A DNA stretch of 6,930 nucleotides from an uncultured Eubacteriales bacterium. Lineage in GTDB: Bacteria; Bacillota; Clostridia; Oscillospirales; Acutalibacteraceae. Shown here one piece after another: positions 1-5,904 of the stretch. The position numbers and the translations under genes were made by a program. The notes under the pieces are model-generated. The model made no database searches. It saw only the letters and a program-made list of their open reading frames with translations, and was not told where the DNA came from. Numbering within the stretch: position 1 is the stretch's first letter; each line of letters starts with the position of its first letter. The stretch lies in contig ONNU01000297.1 in assembly GCA_900319255.1 (NCBI GenBank), forward strand, positions 1 through 6,930, written 5' to 3'.

Positions 1-816
1 ATATATCGGGACGCCCTTTGTTGCTTCGCCCATATCTATCAGCATAAGCTCGCCGTTCTGGATCATTATATTGCCCGGGTGCAGATCATTATGCACAAGC
101 GTATTGCAGTCAGCCATTGCGTCAATAATGCTGAGCAGTGTATCAACGTCGCTCTGTTCGCAGTATTTCAGCATATCCGCTGAGCTTACCCTTGAACTCA
201 GAAGGCTTTTGAGTGTTGCTATCTCATCGCCTGCGATCTCGGTAGAATGTATGGTCTTTGCAAATTCAACGTATTTCCTGATATATTCGTCAAATTTTTC
301 CGGCTCATTGACTATCGCATGGGAAAGAGTATCGGAATTCATCGCTTCAAATACAACACCGTAGCAGTCACCGGCTTTTACTACATCAAAGGTAATGACT
401 GAGGGGATACCGCTGATAAAGGCTGCCTTTGCATATTTCTGTTCCTTTTCGATCTTTTCAAGAGAATATTCAGGCTTATATACCTTGACTATCGTTTCCT
501 CATCAAGACGGTAGACAGTGCCGTTTCCGCCTCTGCCGATGATCTCCTTTCCTGTCAGGTCGATCTCTCTGAACGCTTTTTTGACATTAAGAAGATCGGT
601 AAAGCCTGTTACCTCAAATATCTCATATACATCTCCGCTGACATTGCATACAGTAACGTCACCAACTGCCTTTGCCAGCTTCAGCAGCACACGAAGTCCT
701 GCGCTTGAAATATACTCCAGCTGCGAAGCGTCTATCTCCGCAGGCTTTACAGCCATTATTTCCTTTTCAAATTCAGCTGCATTACTTGTGTCAATTTTTC
801 CTTTAATCTGATACAT
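1..816 (-). CDS. STAS domain-kinase fusion protein (3' end cut by window edge)
   Basis: The first 272 residues are visible and the frame stays open to the window edge, so the C-terminus is missing. Residues 1-85 form a STAS (anti-sigma-factor antagonist) domain with the segment LEYISSAGLRVLL at 33-45, which aligns with the regulatory serine loop of SpoIIAA/RsbV. Residues 88-272 are kinase-like. They have a glycine-rich loop GRGGNGTVY (94-102), a lysine strand TIVKVYK (108-114), a catalytic loop VHNDLHPGNIM (241-251) with the HxDxxxxN pattern, and DMG (261-263) in place of DFG. This matches the choline/aminoglycoside phosphotransferase-type kinases that carry an N-terminal STAS domain in rumen bacteria (the family I know as TIGR02172). 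The start is fixed by AGGAGG at 826-831, 9 bases upstream. Its substrate is unknown. A role in a partner-switching signal pathway is only inference. The 185-base gap upstream is AT-rich, and I could not settle on a promoter in it. Confidence 0.85.
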   Translation of the reverse strand, partial: MYQIKGKIDTSNAAEFEKEIMAVKPAEIDASQLEYISSAGLRVLLKLAKAVGDVTVCNVSGDVYEIFEVTGFTDLLNVKKAFREIDLTGKEIIGRGGNGTVYRLDEETIVKVYKPEYSLEKIEKEQKYAKAAFISGIPSVITFDVVKAGDCYGVVFEAMNSDTLSHAIVNEPEKFDEYIRKYVEFAKTIHSTEIAGDEIATLKSLLSSRVSSADMLKYCEQSDVDTLLSIIDAMADCNTLVHNDLHPGNIMIQNGELMLIDMGEATKGVPIY

Positions 817-1001
817 TGATATTTTCCTCCTGAAATCATATTTTTGTCAGGGCTGTCCTGCAAGACATGCCATATATAATTCTTTCCAGCTTTTATATTG
901 TAACATTTATTTTCCGGTTAATGTTTAATAATTTGTAAATTTCTATAATTATTTTGAAAGCTTTTGTGCAATATCACTTTTACATAACGGTAAACGGGCT
1001 G

Positions 1002-1523
1002 TTATATCAGATCCAGTTCATAAAGATCAAAAACCGGGATATCATCAATATTCCTTTTCAGATCCTTAGTTCCGGCAAACACAAAGCCCATCTTCCTGTA
1101 CAAGCTCTCGGCAGGAATATTTCCCGGCACGACATCCAGACGCAGAGCTTTATATCCGCCCTGTCTTGCAGTCTTTATACATTGCTCCACCATAAAAACG
1201 CCTATGCCGTTATGCGCAAAAAGCGGATCTACTGCCAATGCGTGAACAAAAAGGCATTCCCCGTCTTTCAGCTCCCTGCTCCAGTTTCCTGCTTCGTAAA
1301 AGCCCTCCGGGTCTGTGCTGAGCACAACAGCGCCGAGAATTTTCTCTTTATCAATACACGCGTACTGAGTACCGGATATTATTGCAGCCTGAATATTACA
1401 ATCGCTGGGATGCTCCTCTGACCATTTGGGATAATTGATATTTTCTTCAAGATATCTGATCGTCCGATGATAAAGCTCTGTGACTTTTTCTGAATGTGTT
1501 TTATCGCATTTTATTAATTCCAT
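1002..1523 (-). CDS. GNAT family N-acetyltransferase
   Basis: A 173-residue protein of normal length for a single-domain GNAT enzyme, which transfers an acetyl group from acetyl-CoA to an amine. The acetyl-CoA binding motif A is visible as VHALAVDPLFAHNGIG (93-108), where HNGIG corresponds to the family's Q/RxxGxG/A pyrophosphate loop. Motif B follows as NIPAESLYRKMGF (135-147), the usual N-x-x-A-x-x-L-Y-x-K-x-G-F pattern. The N-terminal part (1-60) is the variable substrate side, so the acceptor cannot be named. The start is supported by AAGGAA at 1531-1536, 7 bases upstream. It lies 54 bases downstream of the metallophosphatase on the same strand with no clear terminator between, so it is probably the last gene of that operon. 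No hairpin is evident after its stop. Confidence 0.88.
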   Translation of the reverse strand: MELIKCDKTHSEKVTELYHRTIRYLEENINYPKWSEEHPSDCNIQAAIISGTQYACIDKEKILGAVVLSTDPEGFYEAGNWSRELKDGECLFVHALAVDPLFAHNGIGVFMVEQCIKTARQGGYKALRLDVVPGNIPAESLYRKMGFVFAGTKDLKRNIDDIPVFDLYELDLI

Positions 1524-1552
1524 GATATTTTTCCTTATACCTGAATTTTGAT

Positions 1553-1566
1553 CTTTTCCGGAAAAG
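1553..1566. repeat. 14-base perfect palindrome in the phosphatase/acetyltransferase gap
   Basis: CTTTTCCGGAAAAG is a perfect 7+7 palindrome in the 54 bases between the two genes. With no loop it is a poor terminator and looks more like a protein-binding dyad. It may also be chance in AT-rich DNA. Confidence 0.3.
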
Positions 1567-1577
1567 CAGGCAGGGCT

Positions 1578-2282
1578 TTATTTTGACAGTCTGAATTCCT
1601 TTCCGTCATCCAGTCTCAGCAATACTGCCTCTACCCCATGCCCTGCGCCGACATCAATATCTATCCATGTCTTTGTTCTCAATATCTTTCCGGCATATTC
1701 TTTTCCGTAATGGATCGTCGGGGTATGTCCGAATACGGTGATTATATCGTCATAGTATTTATCATTCAGATCGGGTCTTGTCCACAGCAGTTCCTTTGAG
1801 GTATAATCTGAGAGCTTTCTTCCGGGAGAAAAGTTTTCTATCCCTGAATGTACAAGAAGATAGTCCTTATCCCCTGCCTCCACCGTTTCATACAGCGGAC
1901 ATTCCCTGAGATATTCGATTATTGCACTTCTCTGATCCTTTGACAGAGCTTTCAGGCTTTCCATCGTTACCTTTCCGCCGTTATACATATAATTTGTCAG
2001 CAGAAACATTTTGTCATGGTCAAGCCTCTCTATGGATTCCTCTGTTATCTCCTCAAAAAGAAAATCACACGCCAGAAGCATCTCTTCGTGATTGCCCAGT
2101 ATCAGCTGTACATTCGGCTGTTCCAGAAGCCACAGAAGCATTTCAACTCCTCCGTCACCGTTCCGGTCTACTACATCTCCGATGATATAGAGAAAATCAT
2201 TTTCTGAAAAATCCGCCTTTTTTAGCAGCGCACGGAATTTCCTCATTGAATAACCGTGAAGATCTGATATAACGTATACCAT
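1578..2282 (-). CDS. Calcineurin-like metallophosphatase (PrpA/PP2A-type serine/threonine phosphatase fold)
   Basis: A complete 234-residue metallophosphoesterase with all signature metal ligands. These are SDLHG (6-10, Asp7 and His9), GDVVDRN (35-41, Asp36, Arg40), GNHEE (63-67, Asn64, His65), LVHSG (143-147, His145) and VFGHTPT (183-189, His186). This order and the DVVDRN box are typical of the bacterial PrpA/PrpB phosphatases and of ApaH-like hydrolases. It could therefore dephosphorylate proteins or cleave dinucleoside polyphosphates, and the sequence alone does not decide. It has no signal peptide or membrane segment, so it is cytoplasmic. AAAGGGAA at 2291-2298, 8 bases before the ATG, supports the start. 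It begins 29 bases after the Fe-S ORF and probably shares its promoter at 2700-2727. Confidence 0.9.
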   Translation of the reverse strand: MVYVISDLHGYSMRKFRALLKKADFSENDFLYIIGDVVDRNGDGGVEMLLWLLEQPNVQLILGNHEEMLLACDFLFEEITEESIERLDHDKMFLLTNYMYNGGKVTMESLKALSKDQRSAIIEYLRECPLYETVEAGDKDYLLVHSGIENFSPGRKLSDYTSKELLWTRPDLNDKYYDDIITVFGHTPTIHYGKEYAGKILRTKTWIDIDVGAGHGVEAVLLRLDDGKEFRLSK

Positions 2283-2311
2283 GATATATTTTCCCTTTCT
2301 GAATGATCAAA

Positions 2312-2674
2312 TCATTTTTCAAACGTCCTGCTGCATTCCTTGAGATTATCAATAATGCTGATATGCTGCGGACAGACGTTTTCGCATTGACCACACTCTA
2401 TACAGCTTGAAGCGCTGATGCCGCTTGCCGTCAGTTTGTCATAATCAGCCTGCGATTCATCAAGCTGACCGCTGCCGATGCGCTTATTCATCGATGCGAA
2501 GATATCCGGGATCGGTATCTGCTGCGGACAGCCCTTTGTGCAGTAGCGGCAGGCTGTGCATGGGATAATGCCTGACGCGCCCATTATTTTCTGGGCTTTG
2601 TGTATTATCTCCTGCTGTGTAAATCTGGCTTTTGGCGGAATTTTGCCACATCCCTTCTGTTTTGCAATATGCAT
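2312..2674 (-). pseudogene. Truncated aldo/keto reductase: C-terminal two-[4Fe-4S] domain on a foreign, TetR-like N-terminus
   Basis: A 120-residue ORF. Residues 37-115 carry two ferredoxin-type cluster motifs, C39-x2-C42-x2-C45-x3-C49-P and C91-x2-C94-x2-C97-x3-C101-P, with CTACRYCTKGCPQQIPIPDI between residues 39 and 58. This is the C-terminal domain of the roughly 370-residue clostridial aldo/keto reductases (COG1453 type). The TIM barrel of about 250 residues that should precede it is absent, and the frame closes at a TAG about 18 bases upstream of the ATG. Residues 12-25 (IPPKARFTQQEIIH) instead resemble the start of a TetR-family repressor (PPKA-FT-EEII), so the ORF may be an in-frame fusion left by a deletion. 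No Shine-Dalgarno sequence precedes the ATG. Both cluster motifs are intact, so a small ferredoxin-like product remains possible. The family call for the tail is firm. The TetR origin is inference. Confidence 0.65.
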
Positions 2675-2690
2675 TGCGCAACGTGCGTAA
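2674..2690. promoter_or_regulatory. Operator-like dyad just downstream of the minus-strand promoter
   Basis: TTGCGCA-ACG-TGCGTAA is a 17-base inverted repeat with one mismatch between the arms. It lies from about the expected transcription start to the first ATG, a usual place for a repressor operator such as that of an autoregulated TetR protein. A second, smaller dyad (GCAAT-ATGC-ATTGC, 2664-2677) abuts it. No matching regulator gene is intact in the window. Confidence 0.45.
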
Positions 2691-2699
2691 CATATCTAT

Positions 2700-2727
2700 A
2701 TTATAGCACTTATTTTTCCTTTGTCAA
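2700..2727 (-). promoter_or_regulatory. Consensus sigma-70-type promoter for the leftward operon
   Basis: On the minus strand TTGACA (2722-2727) and TATAAT (2700-2705) both match consensus exactly, with a 16-base spacer. Transcription would start near 2693 and run through the Fe-S ORF, the metallophosphatase and the acetyltransferase. Confidence 0.75.
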
Positions 2728-2851
2728 AATCGCGGGGGCAGTTTCTGACAAAGCGTTGCTTTCGTTCCCGCGTGTTATAGCCGGGTGGTAGTGGCAACTA
2801 ATTTTTCTCAAGCCGACTCTACGAAAACTCCCGGAAATATTTTACACCAAC

Positions 2852-2861
2852 CCGCCGGCGG
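2852..2861. repeat. GC-rich palindrome CCGCCGGCGG
   Basis: A perfect 10-base palindrome inside a GC-rich patch (about 2850-2866), a sharp composition change from the AT-rich DNA on both sides. It sits directly before the heptamer repeats. Function unknown. Confidence 0.35.
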
Positions 2862-2868
2862 CGGCAGC

Positions 2869-2896
2869 TCAAAGTTCAAAGTTCAAAGATCAAAGC
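2869..2896. repeat. Four tandem TCAAAGN heptamers
   Basis: TCAAAGT, TCAAAGT, TCAAAGA and TCAAAGC run head to tail without interruption. The array lies in non-coding DNA about 180 bases before the regulator's start. It could be a slippage-prone simple repeat or a multi-site protein target. Confidence 0.7.
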
Positions 2897-2970
2897 AAGA
2901 TGTTCAAGACTGATTTGGCAAAGACATTGCGTGATATGTGGTTTTCACTTTGTCTGTCCATCCCGATTAT

Positions 2971-3063
2971 TTACATTATTTTACATTTATTTGTCTTTAC
3001 TTTTGCAGTTTATTATGTTATTATATATATAACGAAAATTATGCTATGTAATGTATTATGTAA
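2971..3063. promoter_or_regulatory. TTACATW repeats flanking the regulator promoter, candidate operators
   Basis: TTACATT occurs twice in direct orientation (2971-2977, 2981-2987; the surrounding 10-mers are nearly identical). Its complement TATGTAA occurs twice (3045-3051, 3057-3063), and a near copy TATGTTA lies at 3014-3020 within the promoter spacer. Two copies on each side of the promoter in opposite orientation suggest binding sites for a dimeric repressor, most simply the regulator's own product. The region is very AT-rich, so some copies may be chance. Confidence 0.4.
3003..3031 (+). promoter_or_regulatory. Probable promoter of the XRE-S24 regulator
   Basis: TTGCAG (3003-3008) and TATATA (3026-3031) are separated by 17 bases, leaving a leader of about 40 bases to the ribosome binding site. 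The match is fair and lies in AT-rich DNA, so the exact hexamers are uncertain. Confidence 0.45.
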
Positions 3064-3064
3064 A

Positions 3065-3070
3065 GAGGTG
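3065..3070 (+). promoter_or_regulatory. Ribosome binding site that fixes the regulator start
   Basis: GAGGTG lies 6 bases before the ATG at 3077. An in-frame ATG at 2900 would add 59 hydrophobic residues translated from the AT-rich promoter region and has no such site, so 3077 is preferred. Confidence 0.8.
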
Positions 3071-3076
3071 ACAGCT

Positions 3077-3928
3077 ATGCCTAAAAGAAATTTCAGACTT
3101 CCGGCGGATAAGGGGATACATATTATCGACCCGGAAACCGGGCTTTCTCAGTCGGCTTCGGATATACCGCTTATCTGTGAGCGCATCAGATTCTACCGTG
3201 AAAAACGGGGCATAGAACAAAAAGCAATGGCGAAAGCTCTCGGCATAACCGGAAATTCTATTTCAAACTGGGAAACCGGACGTTCAAGACCGGATGTGAA
3301 TCTTCTTCCTTCCATTTGCAATTCGCTGGATATTACTCTGTATGATCTGTTTGATCTGGAAGAGCCGGCTGCGGCTTTTACCCACAGGCAGCAGGAGCTT
3401 ATCAGAAAATATGAGGCTCTTGATGAAGGTCATAAATTCGTTGTGGATAACCTTATGGACAGTCTGGCAAAAATCGAAGACTCAGGCAGCTGCCCGGAGC
3501 TGAAAATTCTTTTGTATTTCAGCAGAAGTCTTGCGGCAGGTACAGGCGATCCTACCGAATTTGAAGCGGATGCTGAGCCTGTCTATGTCTATTCGACTCC
3601 GCAGGTCATGCGCGCCGACAGTATATTCAGAGTCAACGGTGACAGTATGGAGCCGGCTTTTTCTGACGGTCAGGATGTGCTTGTGCGTCGCATCAGCGGA
3701 AATGCGGGGCTTGATTTCGGTGAAACAGGCGCTTTTATCGTGGGAAATGAAACTTATATAAAGGTCTACGAAAAGGACGGGCTTCATTCTCTCAATGCGG
3801 CTTATCCGGTCATGCATTTCAGCGATGAACAGTCAGTCTATCTGATAGGAAAGGTCATCGGCGTTCTTGAGCCCGGCGGTTATGCAAAGCCTGAGGATAT
3901 CGAAAGATACAAGCTCACGCATAAATGA
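3077..3928 (+). CDS. XRE-family regulator with LexA/UmuD-like S24 self-cleavage domain
   Basis: A 283-residue protein. Residues 33-94 are a Cro/CI-type helix-turn-helix, with the recognition region GITGNSISNWETGRSRP at 56-72. Residues 100-150 are a linker, and 151-283 an S24 peptidase-like domain. The domain shows an Ala154-Gly155 bond in SLAAGTG (the usual cleavage dipeptide), a nucleophile Ser190 in VNGDSMEPAF, and a general-base Lys229 in YIKVYEK. By analogy with LexA, CI and UmuD, RecA filaments formed after DNA damage would stimulate self-cleavage and inactivate DNA binding. The gene sits directly upstream of a Y-family polymerase operon on the same strand, so it is probably that operon's repressor as well as its own. 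The gap of about 100 bases with its own promoter argues for separate transcription. Family assignment is firm and the target assignment is inference. Confidence 0.9.
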   Translation: MPKRNFRLPADKGIHIIDPETGLSQSASDIPLICERIRFYREKRGIEQKAMAKALGITGNSISNWETGRSRPDVNLLPSICNSLDITLYDLFDLEEPAAAFTHRQQELIRKYEALDEGHKFVVDNLMDSLAKIEDSGSCPELKILLYFSRSLAAGTGDPTEFEADAEPVYVYSTPQVMRADSIFRVNGDSMEPAFSDGQDVLVRRISGNAGLDFGETGAFIVGNETYIKVYEKDGLHSLNAAYPVMHFSDEQSVYLIGKVIGVLEPGGYAKPEDIERYKLTHK

Positions 3929-3944
3929 TGCCGTATGTCTGCTG

Positions 3945-4007
3945 TGGTCAGAAAGATACATTGCCAAAAGTCTGAAGATCTTTTTATATTTTAAAATCAG
4001 CTGACCA
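3945..4007. repeat. Inverted repeat TGGTCAG...CTGACCA bracketing the polymerase-operon promoter
   Basis: TGGTCAG (3945-3951) is exactly complementary to CTGACCA (4001-4007), with 49 bases between. The arms enclose the candidate promoter, which suggests two half-sites for a looping regulator or a weak long-range stem. Confidence 0.35.
3961..3990 (+). promoter_or_regulatory. Candidate promoter of the polymerase operon
   Basis: TTGCCA (3961-3966) and TATATT (3985-3990) are separated by 18 bases, followed by an AT palindrome TTTTAAAA (3989-3996). The start site would fall about 20 bases before the strong ribosome binding site at 4017. I saw no CGAAC...GTTCG-type LexA box nearby. Confidence 0.5.
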
Positions 4008-4016
4008 TATTTTGTC

Positions 4017-4025
4017 AAAGGAGGG
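4017..4025 (+). promoter_or_regulatory. Strong ribosome binding site of the 95-residue protein
   Basis: AAAGGAGGG lies 7 bases before the ATG at 4033. It overlaps the alternative in-frame ATG at 4012, which has no site of its own, so 4033 is the start. Confidence 0.85.
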
Positions 4026-4032
4026 ATGCTGT

Positions 4033-4320
4033 ATGAAACGCACATATGACAGAGTTTATGTTAAAGTCAATACCGATTTTGATTCCACAGGATATATGCA
4101 GCCCCGTTCCATTATATGGTCGGACGGCCGTATATTCAGAATTGATGAAATAAAGGATTTCCGCCCAGCCTGCTCTCTGGATAAAAGTCTTAGCGGGGAC
4201 TGCTATACTATCGTTATACATGGAGTGGAAAAGTTCCTGTTTTTTGAAAAAACCAATGAATATTTTGCTTCACGGGTGGGAAGATGGTTTGTGGAATGTC
4301 CTATAACGGAACAGGAGTAA
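4033..4320 (+). CDS. Small uncharacterised protein of the Y-polymerase operon
   Basis: A 95-residue protein with no named motif that I can assign with confidence. It reads as a small beta-rich protein: VYVKVNTDFD (8-17), a strand pair around PRSIIWSDGRIFRIDEIKDF (24-43), CYTIVIHGVEKFLFFE (57-72), and a C-terminal RWFVE (84-88). The W-x-D-G-R-I-F-x-I-D-x-I-x-D core and the aromatic RWFVE end resemble small beta-barrel proteins found beside translesion polymerases in other phyla (DUF6504-like). That link is a recollection of pattern, not a search result. It has no signal peptide or membrane segment. Its stop is 3 bases before the polymerase ATG, and the polymerase ribosome binding site overlaps its last codons, so the two are translationally coupled. 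This suggests an accessory role for the polymerase. Confidence 0.8.
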   Translation: MKRTYDRVYVKVNTDFDSTGYMQPRSIIWSDGRIFRIDEIKDFRPACSLDKSLSGDCYTIVIHGVEKFLFFEKTNEYFASRVGRWFVECPITEQE

Positions 4321-4323
4321 GCT

Positions 4324-5904
4324 ATGAAACGTACATATATCGCAATAGATCTCAAAAGCTTTTATGCAAGCGTTGAATGTGTGCTGCGGCATCTTGATCC
4401 GCTTACTACCAATTTGGTCGTGGCTGATTCCTCGCGCACGGAAAAAACCATCTGTCTGGCAGTATCCCCCTCCCTCAAGGCTTACGGGATAGCAGGCAGG
4501 GCAAGACTTTTTGAGGTCGTGCAGAAGGTAAAGGAAATAAATCAGGAAAGGCTGGCAGAAGCGGTCAGGATGAAAGCTGTGCCGAAGGACGAAAACGGAA
4601 ATTATCAGTTTGCCCTGTCCTCCTATAACGATCCCGATATCAGAAAGGATCCGTCGCTGAGATTATCCTATATCACCGCTCCGCCGCAGATGAAGCTCTA
4701 TGAGGAATACAGCACAAAAATATATTCTATTTATCTGAAATACATCGCCCCGGAGGATATCCATGTATATTCCATAGATGAGGTATTTATTGATGCGACA
4801 AGGTATATGTCCATCTACAAAATGTCAGCCCGCAGTCTTGCAATGACCATGATCCGTGAGGTGCTTTACACTACGGGAATAACCGCAACAGCCGGCATCG
4901 GTACAAATATGTATCTTGCAAAGGTCGCTATGGATATCGTTGCTAAGCACGTTCCCGCTGATAAGGACGGGGTAAGGATCGCTGAGATAGATGAAAAAAA
5001 ATACAGGGAGCTGCTATGGTGCCACCGCCCGCTGACTGACTTCTGGAGGATAGGCAGAGGCTACAGTAAAAAACTGGAGGCTCTTGGTCTGTATACAATG
5101 GGTGATATCGCCCGAGCTTCGATGGATCCTGCTATGGAGGATATACTTTACAGGGCTTTCGGCATCAATGCGGAGCTGCTTATAGATCATGCATGGGGCT
5201 GGGAACCCACTACTATCGAATACATAAAGCAGTACCGCCCAAGCACCAATTCGATCTCATCAGGTCAGGTGCTTAAAGAGCCGTATGATTTTGAAAAGGG
5301 CGGGCTTATAGTCAGAGAAATGGCTGAGCTTCTGGTGCAGCAGCTTGTGCGAAAAGGAGTTGTCACCAGACAGATTGTACTGACTATAGGCTATGACAGA
5401 ACCAGTATAGCTGCGGATGTCCCCGGAAAAACTATCCGGGATACTGTCTATATTGTGACCAAGACCGGGAGGATATACGACGGCAAGGTCTCCTCTGACC
5501 CCTACGGCAGGGCGGCGCCGCGTCATGCTCACGGAACGGGAAATCTTGACAAATACACAAATTCCACAAGAAAGATAGTATCGGCTGTAATGGAGCTTTA
5601 TGAGCGCATTACAGATCCCGAGCTGCTGATACGGCGGGTCACTATCGCTGCTGCCGGAATCATCCCTGAATCAATGATACCGGAGGATGAACCTGAACAG
5701 CTGGATCTGTTTACCGATTATGACCAGCTTGAAAAAGAAAGGCAGGCTGAAAAAATACAGGATGAAAAAGAACGCAGACTGCTCCGGGCGACCCTTTCGC
5801 TTCAGGACAGATTCGGCAAAAATGCTGTGCTGAAGGGAATGAATTTTATCGAGGGCGGAACAACGATAGAAAGAAACGGTCAGATCGGAGGTCACAAGGC
5901 ATGA
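4324..5904 (+). CDS. Y-family translesion DNA polymerase (UmuC/UvrX-like)
   Basis: A complete 526-residue polymerase that would copy past damaged template bases. The palm carboxylates are Asp9 in IAIDLKSFYASVE (6-18) and Asp152/Glu153 in YSIDEVFID (149-157). Tyr14 occupies the steric-gate position, as Tyr11 does in UmuC. TAGIGTNMYLAKVAMD (189-204) is the conserved palm/fingers segment, and the thumb follows at about 225-295. The little finger is about 305-445 and includes HAHGTGNLDKYT (401-412). QLDLF (459-463) is a canonical sliding-clamp binding motif. A charged helix (467-490) and the conserved tail RFGKNAVLKG...QIGGHKA complete it. It is longer than the roughly 415-residue B. subtilis UvrX/YqjW, partly through an expanded segment at about 75-125. 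AGGAG at 4313-4317 gives the start. Its last four bases overlap the next gene. Confidence 0.95.
   Translation: MKRTYIAIDLKSFYASVECVLRHLDPLTTNLVVADSSRTEKTICLAVSPSLKAYGIAGRARLFEVVQKVKEINQERLAEAVRMKAVPKDENGNYQFALSSYNDPDIRKDPSLRLSYITAPPQMKLYEEYSTKIYSIYLKYIAPEDIHVYSIDEVFIDATRYMSIYKMSARSLAMTMIREVLYTTGITATAGIGTNMYLAKVAMDIVAKHVPADKDGVRIAEIDEKKYRELLWCHRPLTDFWRIGRGYSKKLEALGLYTMGDIARASMDPAMEDILYRAFGINAELLIDHAWGWEPTTIEYIKQYRPSTNSISSGQVLKEPYDFEKGGLIVREMAELLVQQLVRKGVVTRQIVLTIGYDRTSIAADVPGKTIRDTVYIVTKTGRIYDGKVSSDPYGRAAPRHAHGTGNLDKYTNSTRKIVSAVMELYERITDPELLIRRVTIAAAGIIPESMIPEDEPEQLDLFTDYDQLEKERQAEKIQDEKERRLLRATLSLQDRFGKNAVLKGMNFIEGGTTIERNGQIGGHKA

Noticed and set aside
71..811. Two 97-codon plus-strand open frames
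   Set aside because: Both are antisense shadows of the STAS-kinase gene.
954..1421. 155-codon plus-strand open frame
   Set aside because: It lies almost wholly antisense to the well-supported GNAT gene and has no family pattern or ribosome binding site.
2484..2693. 69-codon minus-strand open frame starting at the transcription start
   Set aside because: It overlaps the Fe-S ORF in another frame, lacks any motif, and the cysteine patterns lie in the competing frame.
2869..2896. CRISPR-like array
   Set aside because: The units are 7 bases long, directly adjacent and without spacers, so this is a simple tandem repeat.
2900..3076. 59-residue hydrophobic N-terminal extension of the regulator that could look like membrane segments
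   Set aside because: It is translated from the AT-rich promoter region, has no ribosome binding site at 2900, and a good site precedes the in-frame ATG at 3077.
3929..4032. LexA (SOS) box of the Firmicutes CGAAC...GTTCG type
   Set aside because: No match was found by eye here or in 2900-3076. A weak or divergent box cannot be excluded without a matrix scan.
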